Position numbers and translations under genes: made by a program
Assembly: GCF_003265365.1 (NCBI RefSeq)
Contig: NZ_AUPM01000031.1
Coordinates: forward strand, 1-64,000
Length of the DNA stretch: 64,000 nt
Source: Petrotoga sp. 9PW.55.5.1
GTDB lineage: Bacteria > Thermotogota > Thermotogae > Petrotogales > Petrotogaceae
Reading direction: 5' to 3'
Notes under the pieces: generated by a model
Seen by the model: only the letters and a program-made list of their open reading frames with translations
Told to the model about the DNA's origin: nothing
Database searches by the model: none
In this document: positions 25,806 through 33,650 of the stretch, piece after piece
Layout of the letters: each line of letters begins with the position of its first letter
Position numbering within the stretch: position 1 is the stretch's first letter

Positions 25806-26621
25806 TTAGTCAAAATCTGAAGGAACTTCATAAGTTATTCTTCCGTATTTTCCTTCGGATAATTCTTTTAAAAAAATATTCCTTCCTCTTTCGTAGTCAA
25901 TAAGACCGCCTTTTTTCACGAAGTTTCTCTTTTCACAAAATTTCTCTATGAATTTATAAGAGTTTTCCAAATTGTTCCATTGTTTAACAATATCATCTAA
26001 AAGTGATGGATATTCTTTTTTCAAAAACTCGAATGCATAAGAGATTGCTTCATCCATTTCAACATCTTCAGCTTTTAGTGAACCAATGAGTATTAATTTA
26101 TTTATAAGCTCTTTGTTAAAAAGTTTAGGATACAAAACTCCAGGAGTATCAAGTAATTTTAATCCTTTGTCAATGTTTATCCATTGCACTCCCCTAGTAA
26201 TACCGGGTTTGTTTCCAACAGCTGCTGATTTTTTACCTTTTAGTTGGTTTATAAAAGTAGATTTTCCAACATTTGGTATACCTACAATCATTAAACTTTT
26301 TTCATTGAATTTTTGAGGGACTAGTGGATAAATATTCTTAATGAAGAATTTTCTGATGTTTAAATTCTTAAAGTTTAGTAAGAAAACTTCATTTTCTTTT
26401 TCTTTATAATAATCTTCCCATAGTTTGGTTTTTTTCAAATCACACAGGTCGTTTTTATTCAAAATAATGATTCTCTTTTTATTTCTAAAAAGCTGTCCTT
26501 CTTCATACGATCTACTTGCCAATGGTGCTCTAGCATCTAGGATTTCAACAACAGCGTTGACTAACTTAAGGTTTCTCTTTATTAAAGTTTTGGCTTTCTC
26601 TATATGGCCAGGATACCACAT
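25806..26621 (-). CDS. rbgA: ribosome biogenesis GTPase RbgA (YlqF)
   Basis: 271 residues. WYPGHIEKAKTLI at the start is the YlqF signature; the GTPase is circularly permuted, with G4 LNKNDLCD (about 53) before G1 GIPNVGKSTFINQL (about 117) and G3 LLDTPGVLYP (about 162), then a helical C-terminal ANTAR-like domain. It matures the large ribosomal subunit. The frame opens at 26645, but ATG 26621 follows AGAAGGGG with good spacing. Terminates at a shared hairpin with pduL. Confidence 0.93.
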   Translation of the reverse strand: MWYPGHIEKAKTLIKRNLKLVNAVVEILDARAPLASRSYEEGQLFRNKKRIIILNKNDLCDLKKTKLWEDYYKEKENEVFLLNFKNLNIRKFFIKNIYPLVPQKFNEKSLMIVGIPNVGKSTFINQLKGKKSAAVGNKPGITRGVQWINIDKGLKLLDTPGVLYPKLFNKELINKLILIGSLKAEDVEMDEAISYAFEFLKKEYPSLLDDIVKQWNNLENSYKFIEKFCEKRNFVKKGGLIDYERGRNIFLKELSEGKYGRITYEVPSDFD

Positions 26622-26676
26622 CTTAAAACCCCTTCTAATCAGCATTTATATTTGACTCTTAATTTTATATGATTTG

Positions 26677-26685
26677 TGATATAAT
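26677..26685 (+). promoter_or_regulatory. extended -10 promoter of the phoH-pgpH-ybeY operon
   Basis: TGATATAAT within TTTGTGATATAATTT, 57 bases before the proposed AUU start of phoH. TTGACT at 26652-26657 is too far (22-base spacer) to be a normal -35. Confidence 0.55.
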
Positions 26686-26741
26686 TTCAATGATAAAAGT
26701 ATACCTTATTTTATCAAAAAACCCAAGAGGAGGGATATTGA

Positions 26742-27716
26742 ATTACGAGATATTCTATTTCAATTCCTGAAAATGTAGAGCCTATTGAAATATTCGGGGC
26801 CTACGATAGTAGAACCAAATATCTTAAGAAAGAAATGAATGTGGATATTCATTATAAAAACAGGAAAATATACATAGAAGGCAAGGACGATGACTCGGTT
26901 AATACAACATCAAAAATATTCTCAGAATTGTTAGAAATTTTAGATGAGGGACATTTGCTTGATTGGGATGAGTTTCAATATGTTGTATCGAGATATAAAT
27001 CTAATGGAAATGGTCTAAAGACTGAAGAGAAACAAAAATCGATGAAAGAGGTAGTAAATACCTGTATCGTTGGAACAAAAATATTTGCCAAAACTGAAGG
27101 TCAAGCAAATTATATAGATTATTTGAAAAATAACGATATAGTTTTTAGTATAGGCCCTGCAGGAACAGGTAAAACTTATTTGGCTGTTGCAATGGCAGTT
27201 GATTATTTAAGATCAGGAAAGGTTCAGAGAATAATATTAACTAGGCCTGCGGTAGAGGCAGGAGAAAAGTTGGGGTTTTTACCTGGGAATTTTTATGAAA
27301 AAGTAGACCCTTATTTGAGACCGTTATACGATGCATTACTAGATTTTATGGATTCCGATAAGTTAGTTTCATATAGAGAAAAAGGTATTATAGAAATTTT
27401 ACCTTTGGCTTACATGCGCGGAAGAACTCTTAATAATTCATTTATTATATTGGATGAGGCACAGAATACAACCTATCAGCAAATGAAAATGTTTTTAACA
27501 AGGATAGGTTTTAATTCAAGAGTAGTTATTACAGGTGATATTACTCAAATAGATCTAGAAAAAAAGAAAGACTCAGGCTTGCTTTCTGTAAAAAAAGTAT
27601 TGGGGGAAAGTATTTCAGGGATAAAGTTTATAGAACTTTCAAACAATGATGTTGTAAGAAATCCTTTGGTTAAAAAAATCATAAGGGCCTATGAGGAATA
27701 TGAAAACGAAGGGTAA
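26742..27716 (+). CDS. phoH: PhoH-family ATPase, with a proposed AUU start
   Basis: 324 residues if begun at ATT 26742. Walker A GPAGTGKTY, Walker B FIILDEAQN and VITGDITQIDL identify the PhoH/YbeZ ATPase, a partner of YbeY in RNA metabolism; the next genes are pgpH-like and ybeY. The first ATG in frame is 26835, but the 31 codons before it encode SIPENVEPIEIFGAYDSRTK, which fits the conserved PhoH N-terminus. The frame has a stop at 26739-26741, then ATT, eight bases after AGGAGG (26728-26733). No ATG, GTG or TTG exists between. A one-base sequence error is the alternative. Confidence 0.85.
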   Translation: MTRYSISIPENVEPIEIFGAYDSRTKYLKKEMNVDIHYKNRKIYIEGKDDDSVNTTSKIFSELLEILDEGHLLDWDEFQYVVSRYKSNGNGLKTEEKQKSMKEVVNTCIVGTKIFAKTEGQANYIDYLKNNDIVFSIGPAGTGKTYLAVAMAVDYLRSGKVQRIILTRPAVEAGEKLGFLPGNFYEKVDPYLRPLYDALLDFMDSDKLVSYREKGIIEILPLAYMRGRTLNNSFIILDEAQNTTYQQMKMFLTRIGFNSRVVITGDITQIDLEKKKDSGLLSVKKVLGESISGIKFIELSNNDVVRNPLVKKIIRAYEEYENEG

Positions 27717-27743
27717 TTAACAAAAGGATGTGCTTTTTTCTTT

Positions 27744-29120
27744 ATGGCTAAAAAAAATAGGTTAAATGAATTTTTAAGAAAGAATGGGAACTTCTTATTA
27801 AGAGTGTCACTTTTTATAGTTCTAACTATTTTTGCTGAATGGATAGTATTTGGACAGGTAACTTTTGATTTTCAGTTAAAATACAGCCTCGTTTTTTTAG
27901 TTTTATGGATATTTATAGGAGAATTTTTATTAAGAAAACATAAAATGTTTAATCTTCATCCTAAAAATTATTGGGCGGCATTTCTAACGCCGCTTTTTTT
28001 GAATATATTCATAAACTTATTAGTTTATAAATATGTAAACATTTTTGCTATTTCTACAATTTTAAGTACATTGATAATAACCCTTTTGATTGATTATTCA
28101 ACTGGACTAATTTCTGGCCTTATATTTTCTTTATATTTTGGGATACTATTTGGTTTTGATTTGAAATTTACAATATTTTTATTTTTGCCCGCAGCATTCG
28201 TTGCTCTTTCTGCCAGAAGGATAAAGAGAAGAATAGAAATAATAATTCCTTTCTTGGTAGCATCGTTAACTCAGATTGTTGTTTCCTATACCATTAATTT
28301 GTATTATTCACCTTTGGATTATTTGATGATTTTGGAGATGAACTTTTTTAGTATTTTAATAACTATGGGTTTATTGCCTTTTTTTGAGTATATTAGTAGA
28401 GTCTACTCTGAAATTGGATTACTTGAACTAGGTAATTTAAGTAACCCCCTTTTAAAGGAGCTTTCGTTGAAAGCTCCAGGGACGTATTATCATAGTATGA
28501 TTATTTCCAATTTGGCAGAAAGCGCTACTGAAATAATTGATGGTCAAACTATTTTAGCTAGGGTTGGTTCATATTTTCACGATATAGGAAAAGTATGGAG
28601 GCCTCAATTTTTTACTGAAAACCAAAAAAATAAGAACCCTCATTCAGATATTAGTGCAAAACTGAGTTCCCTTATTCTAAATAATCATGTTACATATGGA
28701 ATAGAATTGGCAAGAAAGCACAGACTACCAATATTGATTGAAGATATGATAGCTCAACATCAGGGGACTAGAGTTAAACAATTTTTTTATCAAGAGTACT
28801 ATAATCAAACCGGGATAAAAGATGCAAACATGTTTAGATATCCTGGCCCTATTCCTCAATTCAAAGAATCCGCGATATTGATGATTTGTGATGTTACAGA
28901 AGCTATGACTAGAACTATGAAAGATTTGAATGCAGTTGAACTTAATGAAAAACTTGATAATTTGATAAATTCTCTTTTTTTTGAAGGTCAATTGGATGAC
29001 TGTGAACTAACTCTTAGAGAAATAAAAAAAATAAAGGGAAGAATTGTTAGGACAATTATGGAAATGAATCATAAAAGAATATCATATCCGAAAATAGAAA
29101 CAAAAGAGCTTAAAGAGTAA
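27744..29120 (+). CDS. 7TM HD-domain phosphohydrolase, short PgpH-like form
   Basis: 458 residues: about seven membrane helices (30-235), then a cytoplasmic HD domain with YYHSMII (about 248), YFHDIGK (about 277), NPHSDISAKL, LIEDMIAQHQGT and the aspartate in ICDVTEAMTR. PgpH enzymes cleave the second messenger c-di-AMP. Full-length members carry an extra N-terminal extracytoplasmic domain of roughly 250 residues that is missing here. The order phoH, pgpH, ybeY is common in bacteria. ATG at 27744 follows AAAGGATG. Confidence 0.83.
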   Translation: MAKKNRLNEFLRKNGNFLLRVSLFIVLTIFAEWIVFGQVTFDFQLKYSLVFLVLWIFIGEFLLRKHKMFNLHPKNYWAAFLTPLFLNIFINLLVYKYVNIFAISTILSTLIITLLIDYSTGLISGLIFSLYFGILFGFDLKFTIFLFLPAAFVALSARRIKRRIEIIIPFLVASLTQIVVSYTINLYYSPLDYLMILEMNFFSILITMGLLPFFEYISRVYSEIGLLELGNLSNPLLKELSLKAPGTYYHSMIISNLAESATEIIDGQTILARVGSYFHDIGKVWRPQFFTENQKNKNPHSDISAKLSSLILNNHVTYGIELARKHRLPILIEDMIAQHQGTRVKQFFYQEYYNQTGIKDANMFRYPGPIPQFKESAILMICDVTEAMTRTMKDLNAVELNEKLDNLINSLFFEGQLDDCELTLREIKKIKGRIVRTIMEMNHKRISYPKIETKELKE

Positions 29121-29130
29121 GGAGAAAAAA

Positions 29131-29562
29131 ATGATTATAAATATTTTTAATCATCAAGATACAAAAGAAATAGACAAAAAAAAGTTGAAAAATGTTGTTG
29201 AGTATGTTCTTAAAAAAGAAATAGGAGATGGGAATTACGAATTAAATATTTTAATCACTGATGATGAAGGTATAATTTTGTACAATAAATATAGGAAAAA
29301 AGATGAACCTACAGATGTTTTATCTTTTTCTTATGGGATCGATCAAGAAACTATTGGGGATATTGTTGTTTCTGTGGAAAGTATAGAAAGGCAAGCTCCT
29401 TTCTTTAACAATAATTTTGAAGAGGAATTTTTTTATATAATCATACACGGGATTCTTCACATAATTGGCTATGACCATGAAAACTCTGAGGAGGAAGCAA
29501 AAAGAATGTTTGATACTCAGGATAGATATTTTGAGCAAACTATAAAAAAGGGGAGGAGATAA
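29131..29562 (+). CDS. ybeY: endoribonuclease YbeY
   Basis: 143 residues. The metal-binding motif HGILHIIGYDHE (about 110-121, His-x3-His-x5-His) and the preceding PTDVLSFSYG and GDIVVSVE are the YbeY hallmarks. It takes part in 16S rRNA 3'-end processing and ribosome quality control. Directly downstream of the HD protein and 2 bases before the DUF1015 gene, so in one operon. ATG at 29131 follows AAGGAG. Confidence 0.95.
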   Translation: MIINIFNHQDTKEIDKKKLKNVVEYVLKKEIGDGNYELNILITDDEGIILYNKYRKKDEPTDVLSFSYGIDQETIGDIVVSVESIERQAPFFNNNFEEEFFYIIIHGILHIIGYDHENSEEEAKRMFDTQDRYFEQTIKKGRR

Positions 29563-29564
29563 AG

Positions 29565-30800
29565 TTGGCAACAGTAAGACCATTTAAAGCATTAAGGCCA
29601 CATAAGGGGGTAGAACAATGTTTTTCATGTCCTCCATACGATGTACTAGAAGAAGAAGAGGTTCAAGAGATAATTCAGAGAAATCCCAATTCTTTTCTTA
29701 GAGTAACAAGATCTGAAGTAGAAGTTGGGCCTGACTCTTCAAAAGACAAAATATATGAAAAGGCTAGAGAAAATCTCAATTTTTTTATAAATAAAGGAAC
29801 ATTATATAAAGATGAAAATCCATCTTATTATATATATAGAGAAACTTGGCAGGGCATTTCTCAAACCGGTATTTTTGCTACCGTAAGTGTCGATGAATAC
29901 GATAAGGGAATAATCAAAAAACATGAATTAACAAGAAGAGATAAAGAAGAAGATAGGACTAACCATATACTTAAATTAAAAGCACAAACCGGACCAGTTT
30001 TTTTGACCTTTAAGACTGATCAAAAAGTAAAAAAAATAATCAATGATGCATTAGAAAACACGGAAATACTATATTGCTTTTCTGATGAAAAAAACGTTAC
30101 GCATGAACTATGGAAAATAGAAGATGAAAAGTTCGTAAAAGATATAGAAAACGCATTTAACCATATAGAAAATCTTTATATTGTTGATGGGCACCATCGA
30201 GCAGCGGCAGCGTCAAGAGCTCAAAAGATTATGAAAGAAAAAGATAACAACTACTCTTGCGAAAAAGAATACAATTTTTTTATGGCGGCAATTTTTCCTC
30301 ATGACGAATTAAGAATTCTTCCTTACAACAGAATTGTTAAAGATTTAAATGGTTTAAAGGTAGAAGAGTTTTTAAATAAAATATCTACTTCTTTTGATCT
30401 TGAAGAAGCACCAGTTTCTCCTTTTTCTCCCGATGCTCCCCATACTTTTGGAATGTACCTTCAAAAAAAATGGTATAAACTAACTTTCAAACAAGAAGTA
30501 AACGATGATCCCGTCGAAAATCTTGATGTTCAAATATTACAAAGAGAGTTGTTAGAGCCTATACTCTCCATAAAAGATCCTAGAACTGATTCAAGGATAT
30601 ACTTCTTAGGTGGAATAAGAGGTTTGAAGGAAATTGAAAAATGGGTTGACAAAAAAGGTTGGGCAGTTGGATTTTCCATGTATCCAACCCAACTTGACCA
30701 ATTAATGAAAGTTGCTGATATGAATAAAGTGATGCCTCCAAAATCAACCTGGTTTGAACCAAAATTGAGAAGCGGTTTGTTAATTCACCCGTTAGATTAA
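29565..30800 (+). CDS. DUF1015 family protein
   Basis: 411 residues. The N-terminal VRPFKALRP and PPYDVL, the middle YIVDGHHRAAAA (about 205-216), and terminal FEPKLRSGLLIHPL are the DUF1015 pattern. The DGHHR segment resembles the active-site motif of ParB/SerK-like nucleotide enzymes, so nucleotide or amino-acid phosphorylation chemistry is possible; I claim no function. No membrane segment. The start is TTG at 29565 after GGGGAGGAG, two bases past ybeY. Confidence 0.85.
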   Translation: MATVRPFKALRPHKGVEQCFSCPPYDVLEEEEVQEIIQRNPNSFLRVTRSEVEVGPDSSKDKIYEKARENLNFFINKGTLYKDENPSYYIYRETWQGISQTGIFATVSVDEYDKGIIKKHELTRRDKEEDRTNHILKLKAQTGPVFLTFKTDQKVKKIINDALENTEILYCFSDEKNVTHELWKIEDEKFVKDIENAFNHIENLYIVDGHHRAAAASRAQKIMKEKDNNYSCEKEYNFFMAAIFPHDELRILPYNRIVKDLNGLKVEEFLNKISTSFDLEEAPVSPFSPDAPHTFGMYLQKKWYKLTFKQEVNDDPVENLDVQILQRELLEPILSIKDPRTDSRIYFLGGIRGLKEIEKWVDKKGWAVGFSMYPTQLDQLMKVADMNKVMPPKSTWFEPKLRSGLLIHPLD

Positions 30801-30829
30801 TATTTTTCCTCTTTTAAGAGGTGATAAAT

Positions 30830-31366
30830 ATAAAATACTATAACTTTGATTTAACTAATAAAATAGAAGAGATTCAAACACACGCTGTAAATGAAAAAAT
30901 CGATTTGGAACAAGTAGTTAGATTTGGAAAAGATACATATGGTATTAAGAGAAGATGGAAAATTTTGTCTTCGCATAACTCAGTTGATTTTATAAAGCGT
31001 TTATTATCTCCAAAGGGTAATTTGATGCTAACTTATTACCGCGATAAAGAAGGAGAGATGTCGAATTACCTTATATATATTGATTTTGGAAAATATAATG
31101 TGTCTAATAACCTTATAGAATTTTATGACCAGGAATTAGATATAGTTATCTATAATAATTTAAAGTATAAAATTCTAGATATGGAAGAAACAATTTCAGC
31201 CTATGAACGAGGGGAAATAGCATTATCTGATCTTAGTGATATTTTAATCGATTTCGAGAATTTAGTCAATAATTTTAATTATTCAGGTATAATCAACTCT
31301 CTTTCCTTGAGATTTGGTGTAACTGCTATTAATTGGCTTTTGAAAAATGAGGTTTCTTTTATATAA
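30830..31366 (+). CDS. DUF402 domain protein, with a proposed AUA start
   Basis: 178 residues if begun at ATA 30830. YLIYIDFGKYN, then FYDQELDIVIYNNLKYKILDMEE and AYERGEIALSDL match the DUF402 fold, found in nucleoside di/triphosphate hydrolases and RNA-binding proteins; activity here is unknown. The only standard start is GTG 30821, which lies inside the Shine-Dalgarno GAGGTGAT (30818-30825). The leader GAGGTGAT-AAAT-ATA is the same as the plsY leader GAGGTGAT-AAAT-ATG except for the start triplet, and the response regulator gene has equal spacing. PspC follows after 32 bases. Confidence 0.75.
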   Translation: MKYYNFDLTNKIEEIQTHAVNEKIDLEQVVRFGKDTYGIKRRWKILSSHNSVDFIKRLLSPKGNLMLTYYRDKEGEMSNYLIYIDFGKYNVSNNLIEFYDQELDIVIYNNLKYKILDMEETISAYERGEIALSDLSDILIDFENLVNNFNYSGIINSLSLRFGVTAINWLLKNEVSFI

Positions 31367-31398
31367 TAAATTAAACTCCATTGGGAGGGAAAACAGTA

Positions 31399-31839
31399 AT
31401 GAAAAAATTGTATCGTTCCCAAAAAAATAAAATTTTAGCCGGAGTTTGTGGTGGTTTGGGAGAGTATTTTGAAATTGATCCTGTTATTATCAGATTATTA
31501 TGGATAGTTTTGACTTTTTTAGGAGGGTTTGGAGTCGTTTTATACATCCTAGCTATATTTATAATCCCTCTTGAGCCTAACGAAGAATATACTAAAGTTG
31601 AAGATGAATACACAGTGCACCAAGAATCATACCAAACACGCCATAAATTAGAAGATCAGGATAAAAGAATTGCTGTAGGTTTATTAGCTTTATTATTTAT
31701 TGCTGTTGGAATTATTATTTTAATTAGTATAGTAGTGCCGTCTACATTTTTCCTCAAAAATTTTGTCAAAATTGTACTAAGCATTTTATTGATTGGCATT
31801 GGAGCATATATGATTTCTACTTCTCATTCAAAGAAATAA
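31399..31839 (+). CDS. PspC domain membrane protein
   Basis: 146 residues. The N-terminal KLYRSQKNKILAGVCGGLGEYFEIDPVIIRLLWIVLTF is a textbook PspC domain with its amphipathic start and first helix; two more helices follow near 98-120 and 125-142. PspC proteins belong to membrane-stress responses; no PspA gene is in the window. The frame opens at TTG 31381, but GGGAGGG makes ATG 31399 the start. No terminator is evident before the hydrogenase region. Confidence 0.87.
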   Translation: MKKLYRSQKNKILAGVCGGLGEYFEIDPVIIRLLWIVLTFLGGFGVVLYILAIFIIPLEPNEEYTKVEDEYTVHQESYQTRHKLEDQDKRIAVGLLALLFIAVGIIILISIVVPSTFFLKNFVKIVLSILLIGIGAYMISTSHSKK

Positions 31840-31890
31840 GGAATAATATGAAAATGAAAATTGAATGATTCGTATAATTTATGTTCTTTT

Positions 31891-31919
31891 TTTCACAAAA
31901 TGAGTTATATATTTCACAA
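31891..31919 (+). promoter_or_regulatory. direct repeat TTTCACAA upstream of the hydrogenase operon
   Basis: TTTCACAA stands at 31891-31898 and again at 31912-31919, 21 bases apart (two helical turns). TTCACAA is the half-site of the redox repressor Rex, which controls hydrogenase genes in Thermotogota, though true Rex sites are inverted. TTGACA at 31954-31959 has no clear -10 partner, so the promoter in 31840-32000 is not resolved. Confidence 0.4.
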
Positions 31920-32000
31920 GACAAATTGTTTCTAAAAAGTTTTAAATATATCTTTGACATATTAATTTTCTATTAAAGCAAAAGGAGGTTAGAAGGAAGT

Positions 32001-32420
32001 ATGGAAAAGTTCTATCAAAAAGAGTTGTTAGAAGAACTACATGATATTCAAGAAACTTATGGATTTATTTCTGAAGAAGATATTTTTAGAATTTCTAAAA
32101 AAAGGAATATTCCAAAAGCACATTTATATGGTGTTATAAGTTTTTATTCAATGTTTCATTTGGAACCGACTGGCAAGTATATTATTCGTCTTTGTGACAG
32201 TGTTTCTTGTAGGTTGAACCATTCTTCAGATATAGTTAAGACATTAAAAGAATATTTGAAGATAGAAAATCACAAAACAACTGAAGATAAAAAATTCACG
32301 TTAGAAATTGTGGAATGCTTAGGGCATTGCGATGAAGGCCCAGTTATGATGGTTAACGATACTTACTATACCAATTTAACTACTTCAAAAGCTATTCAAA
32401 TTCTTGACTCTTTAGAATAG
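32001..32420 (+). CDS. hydC: NAD-linked [FeFe]-hydrogenase gamma subunit (NuoE-like)
   Basis: 139 residues of the thioredoxin-like [2Fe-2S] type. N-terminal helices are followed by IPKAHLYGVISFYSMF, then the cluster cysteines CDSVSCR (about 69) and CLGHCDEGP (about 108). It passes electrons in the soluble NAD-linked hydrogenase and pairs with the NuoF-like subunit next door. ATG at 32001 follows AAAAGGAGG with a somewhat long spacer. It is the first gene of a compact three-gene operon. Confidence 0.9.
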   Translation: MEKFYQKELLEELHDIQETYGFISEEDIFRISKKRNIPKAHLYGVISFYSMFHLEPTGKYIIRLCDSVSCRLNHSSDIVKTLKEYLKIENHKTTEDKKFTLEIVECLGHCDEGPVMMVNDTYYTNLTTSKAIQILDSLE

Positions 32421-32435
32421 GAGGGTAGGTAGATA

Positions 32436-33650
32436 ATGGAAAAGATTTTTTTAAAAACAGATTTGGGAAAAAGTATCGAGGAGTATGAATTTAGTGGCCT
32501 AAAAAATGCTTTAAGAATGGGTCCACAAAATGTTATAAATAAAATAAAAGAAAGTGGTTTAAGAGGAAGAGGTGGAGCTGGGTTTCCTACAGGAATAAAG
32601 TGGGAAACTGTTTATTCGATAAAAAACGATACCAAATTTGTTATTTGTAATGCCGATGAAGGAGAGCCTGGGACTTTCAAAGATAGGTTCTTATTAGAAA
32701 ATCTACCTTTTAAAGTTCTTGAAGGAATTATAATAAGTGGATATGCAACAGGTTCAAATTATGGTTATATATATATAAGAGGAGAATATGTAGAATCTAT
32801 CAAGATTATAAAAAGACTAATAGAAAAATTATATGAAAAAAATGTTTTAGGTAAAAATATTTTAGATTCAGGATTTTCGTTTGATTTAAAATTAGTTAGA
32901 GGAGCGGGTGCATATGTATGTGGTGACGAAACTTCTTTAATTAATTCAATAGAAGGTGACAGAGGAAAATCTAGGATTAAACCTCCATTACCTGTTTTTG
33001 AGGGATTGTATGGGCAACCAACTGTGGTTAACAATGTTGAAACTTTAGCTGCCGCTGCAGAAATAATGAAATATGATAACAATCCTTACAAAGAAATGGG
33101 AACAGAAAGAAGTAGAGGGACAAAATTAGTTTCAATAAGTGGAGATGTCAAGAAACCTGGTGTTTACGAAGTGGAGTTTGGAAGTTTAACCATAAAAGAA
33201 ATAATAAATGATTTAGCCGGTGGCGTCCAAGGAGAAAAACTTGGATTTGTTATACCTGGAGGTATTTCTACAGAAGTATTAACAGAAGAAGAGGTTAATG
33301 TATCTTATACTTACGAAAATCTCCAAGAAATGGGTAGCAATATCGGTTCTGGTGGAATGATTGTAGTTTCTGCTGAAAGAAACTATCTTGAAATTGCAAA
33401 GAACGTTTCAGATTTCTTTAGAGATGAAACTTGTGGGACTTGTTTCCCATGTAGGGAAGGAAACAAAAATATCAGTAAAATAGTTTCTGATATATATAAA
33501 AGAGGATATCCCACTTCTAAAGAAATAGAAATTATATCTGATATAAAATATGCTGTCAGTAGTGCAGCTCGCTGTGGGTTTGGAGAATCTTCTTTAAATT
33601 TAATTTTATCTCTATTTGATAAATTCTATAACAAGAAGGTGAAAGTATGA
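32436..33650 (+). CDS. hydB: NAD-linked [FeFe]-hydrogenase beta subunit (NuoF core only)
   Basis: 404 residues. FMN and NADH sites appear in GLRGRGGAGFPTGIKWE (about 43) and CNADEGEPGTFKDRFLLE (about 71), then GAGAYVCGDETSLINSIEG, and the [4Fe-4S] ligands CGTCFPC and a later Cys in RCGFG. The protein stops there. Thermotoga HydB is longer, with an N-terminal [2Fe-2S] domain and a C-terminal ferredoxin-like domain (family knowledge); both are absent. It binds NAD(H) and FMN. The stop overlaps the hydA start (ATGA). Confidence 0.9.
   Translation: MEKIFLKTDLGKSIEEYEFSGLKNALRMGPQNVINKIKESGLRGRGGAGFPTGIKWETVYSIKNDTKFVICNADEGEPGTFKDRFLLENLPFKVLEGIIISGYATGSNYGYIYIRGEYVESIKIIKRLIEKLYEKNVLGKNILDSGFSFDLKLVRGAGAYVCGDETSLINSIEGDRGKSRIKPPLPVFEGLYGQPTVVNNVETLAAAAEIMKYDNNPYKEMGTERSRGTKLVSISGDVKKPGVYEVEFGSLTIKEIINDLAGGVQGEKLGFVIPGGISTEVLTEEEVNVSYTYENLQEMGSNIGSGGMIVVSAERNYLEIAKNVSDFFRDETCGTCFPCREGNKNISKIVSDIYKRGYPTSKEIEIISDIKYAVSSAARCGFGESSLNLILSLFDKFYNKKVKV

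Noticed and set aside
31891-31919. Firm call of a Rex operator
   Set aside because: The half-sites are direct, not inverted repeats, and no regulator is in view; kept only as a repeat.
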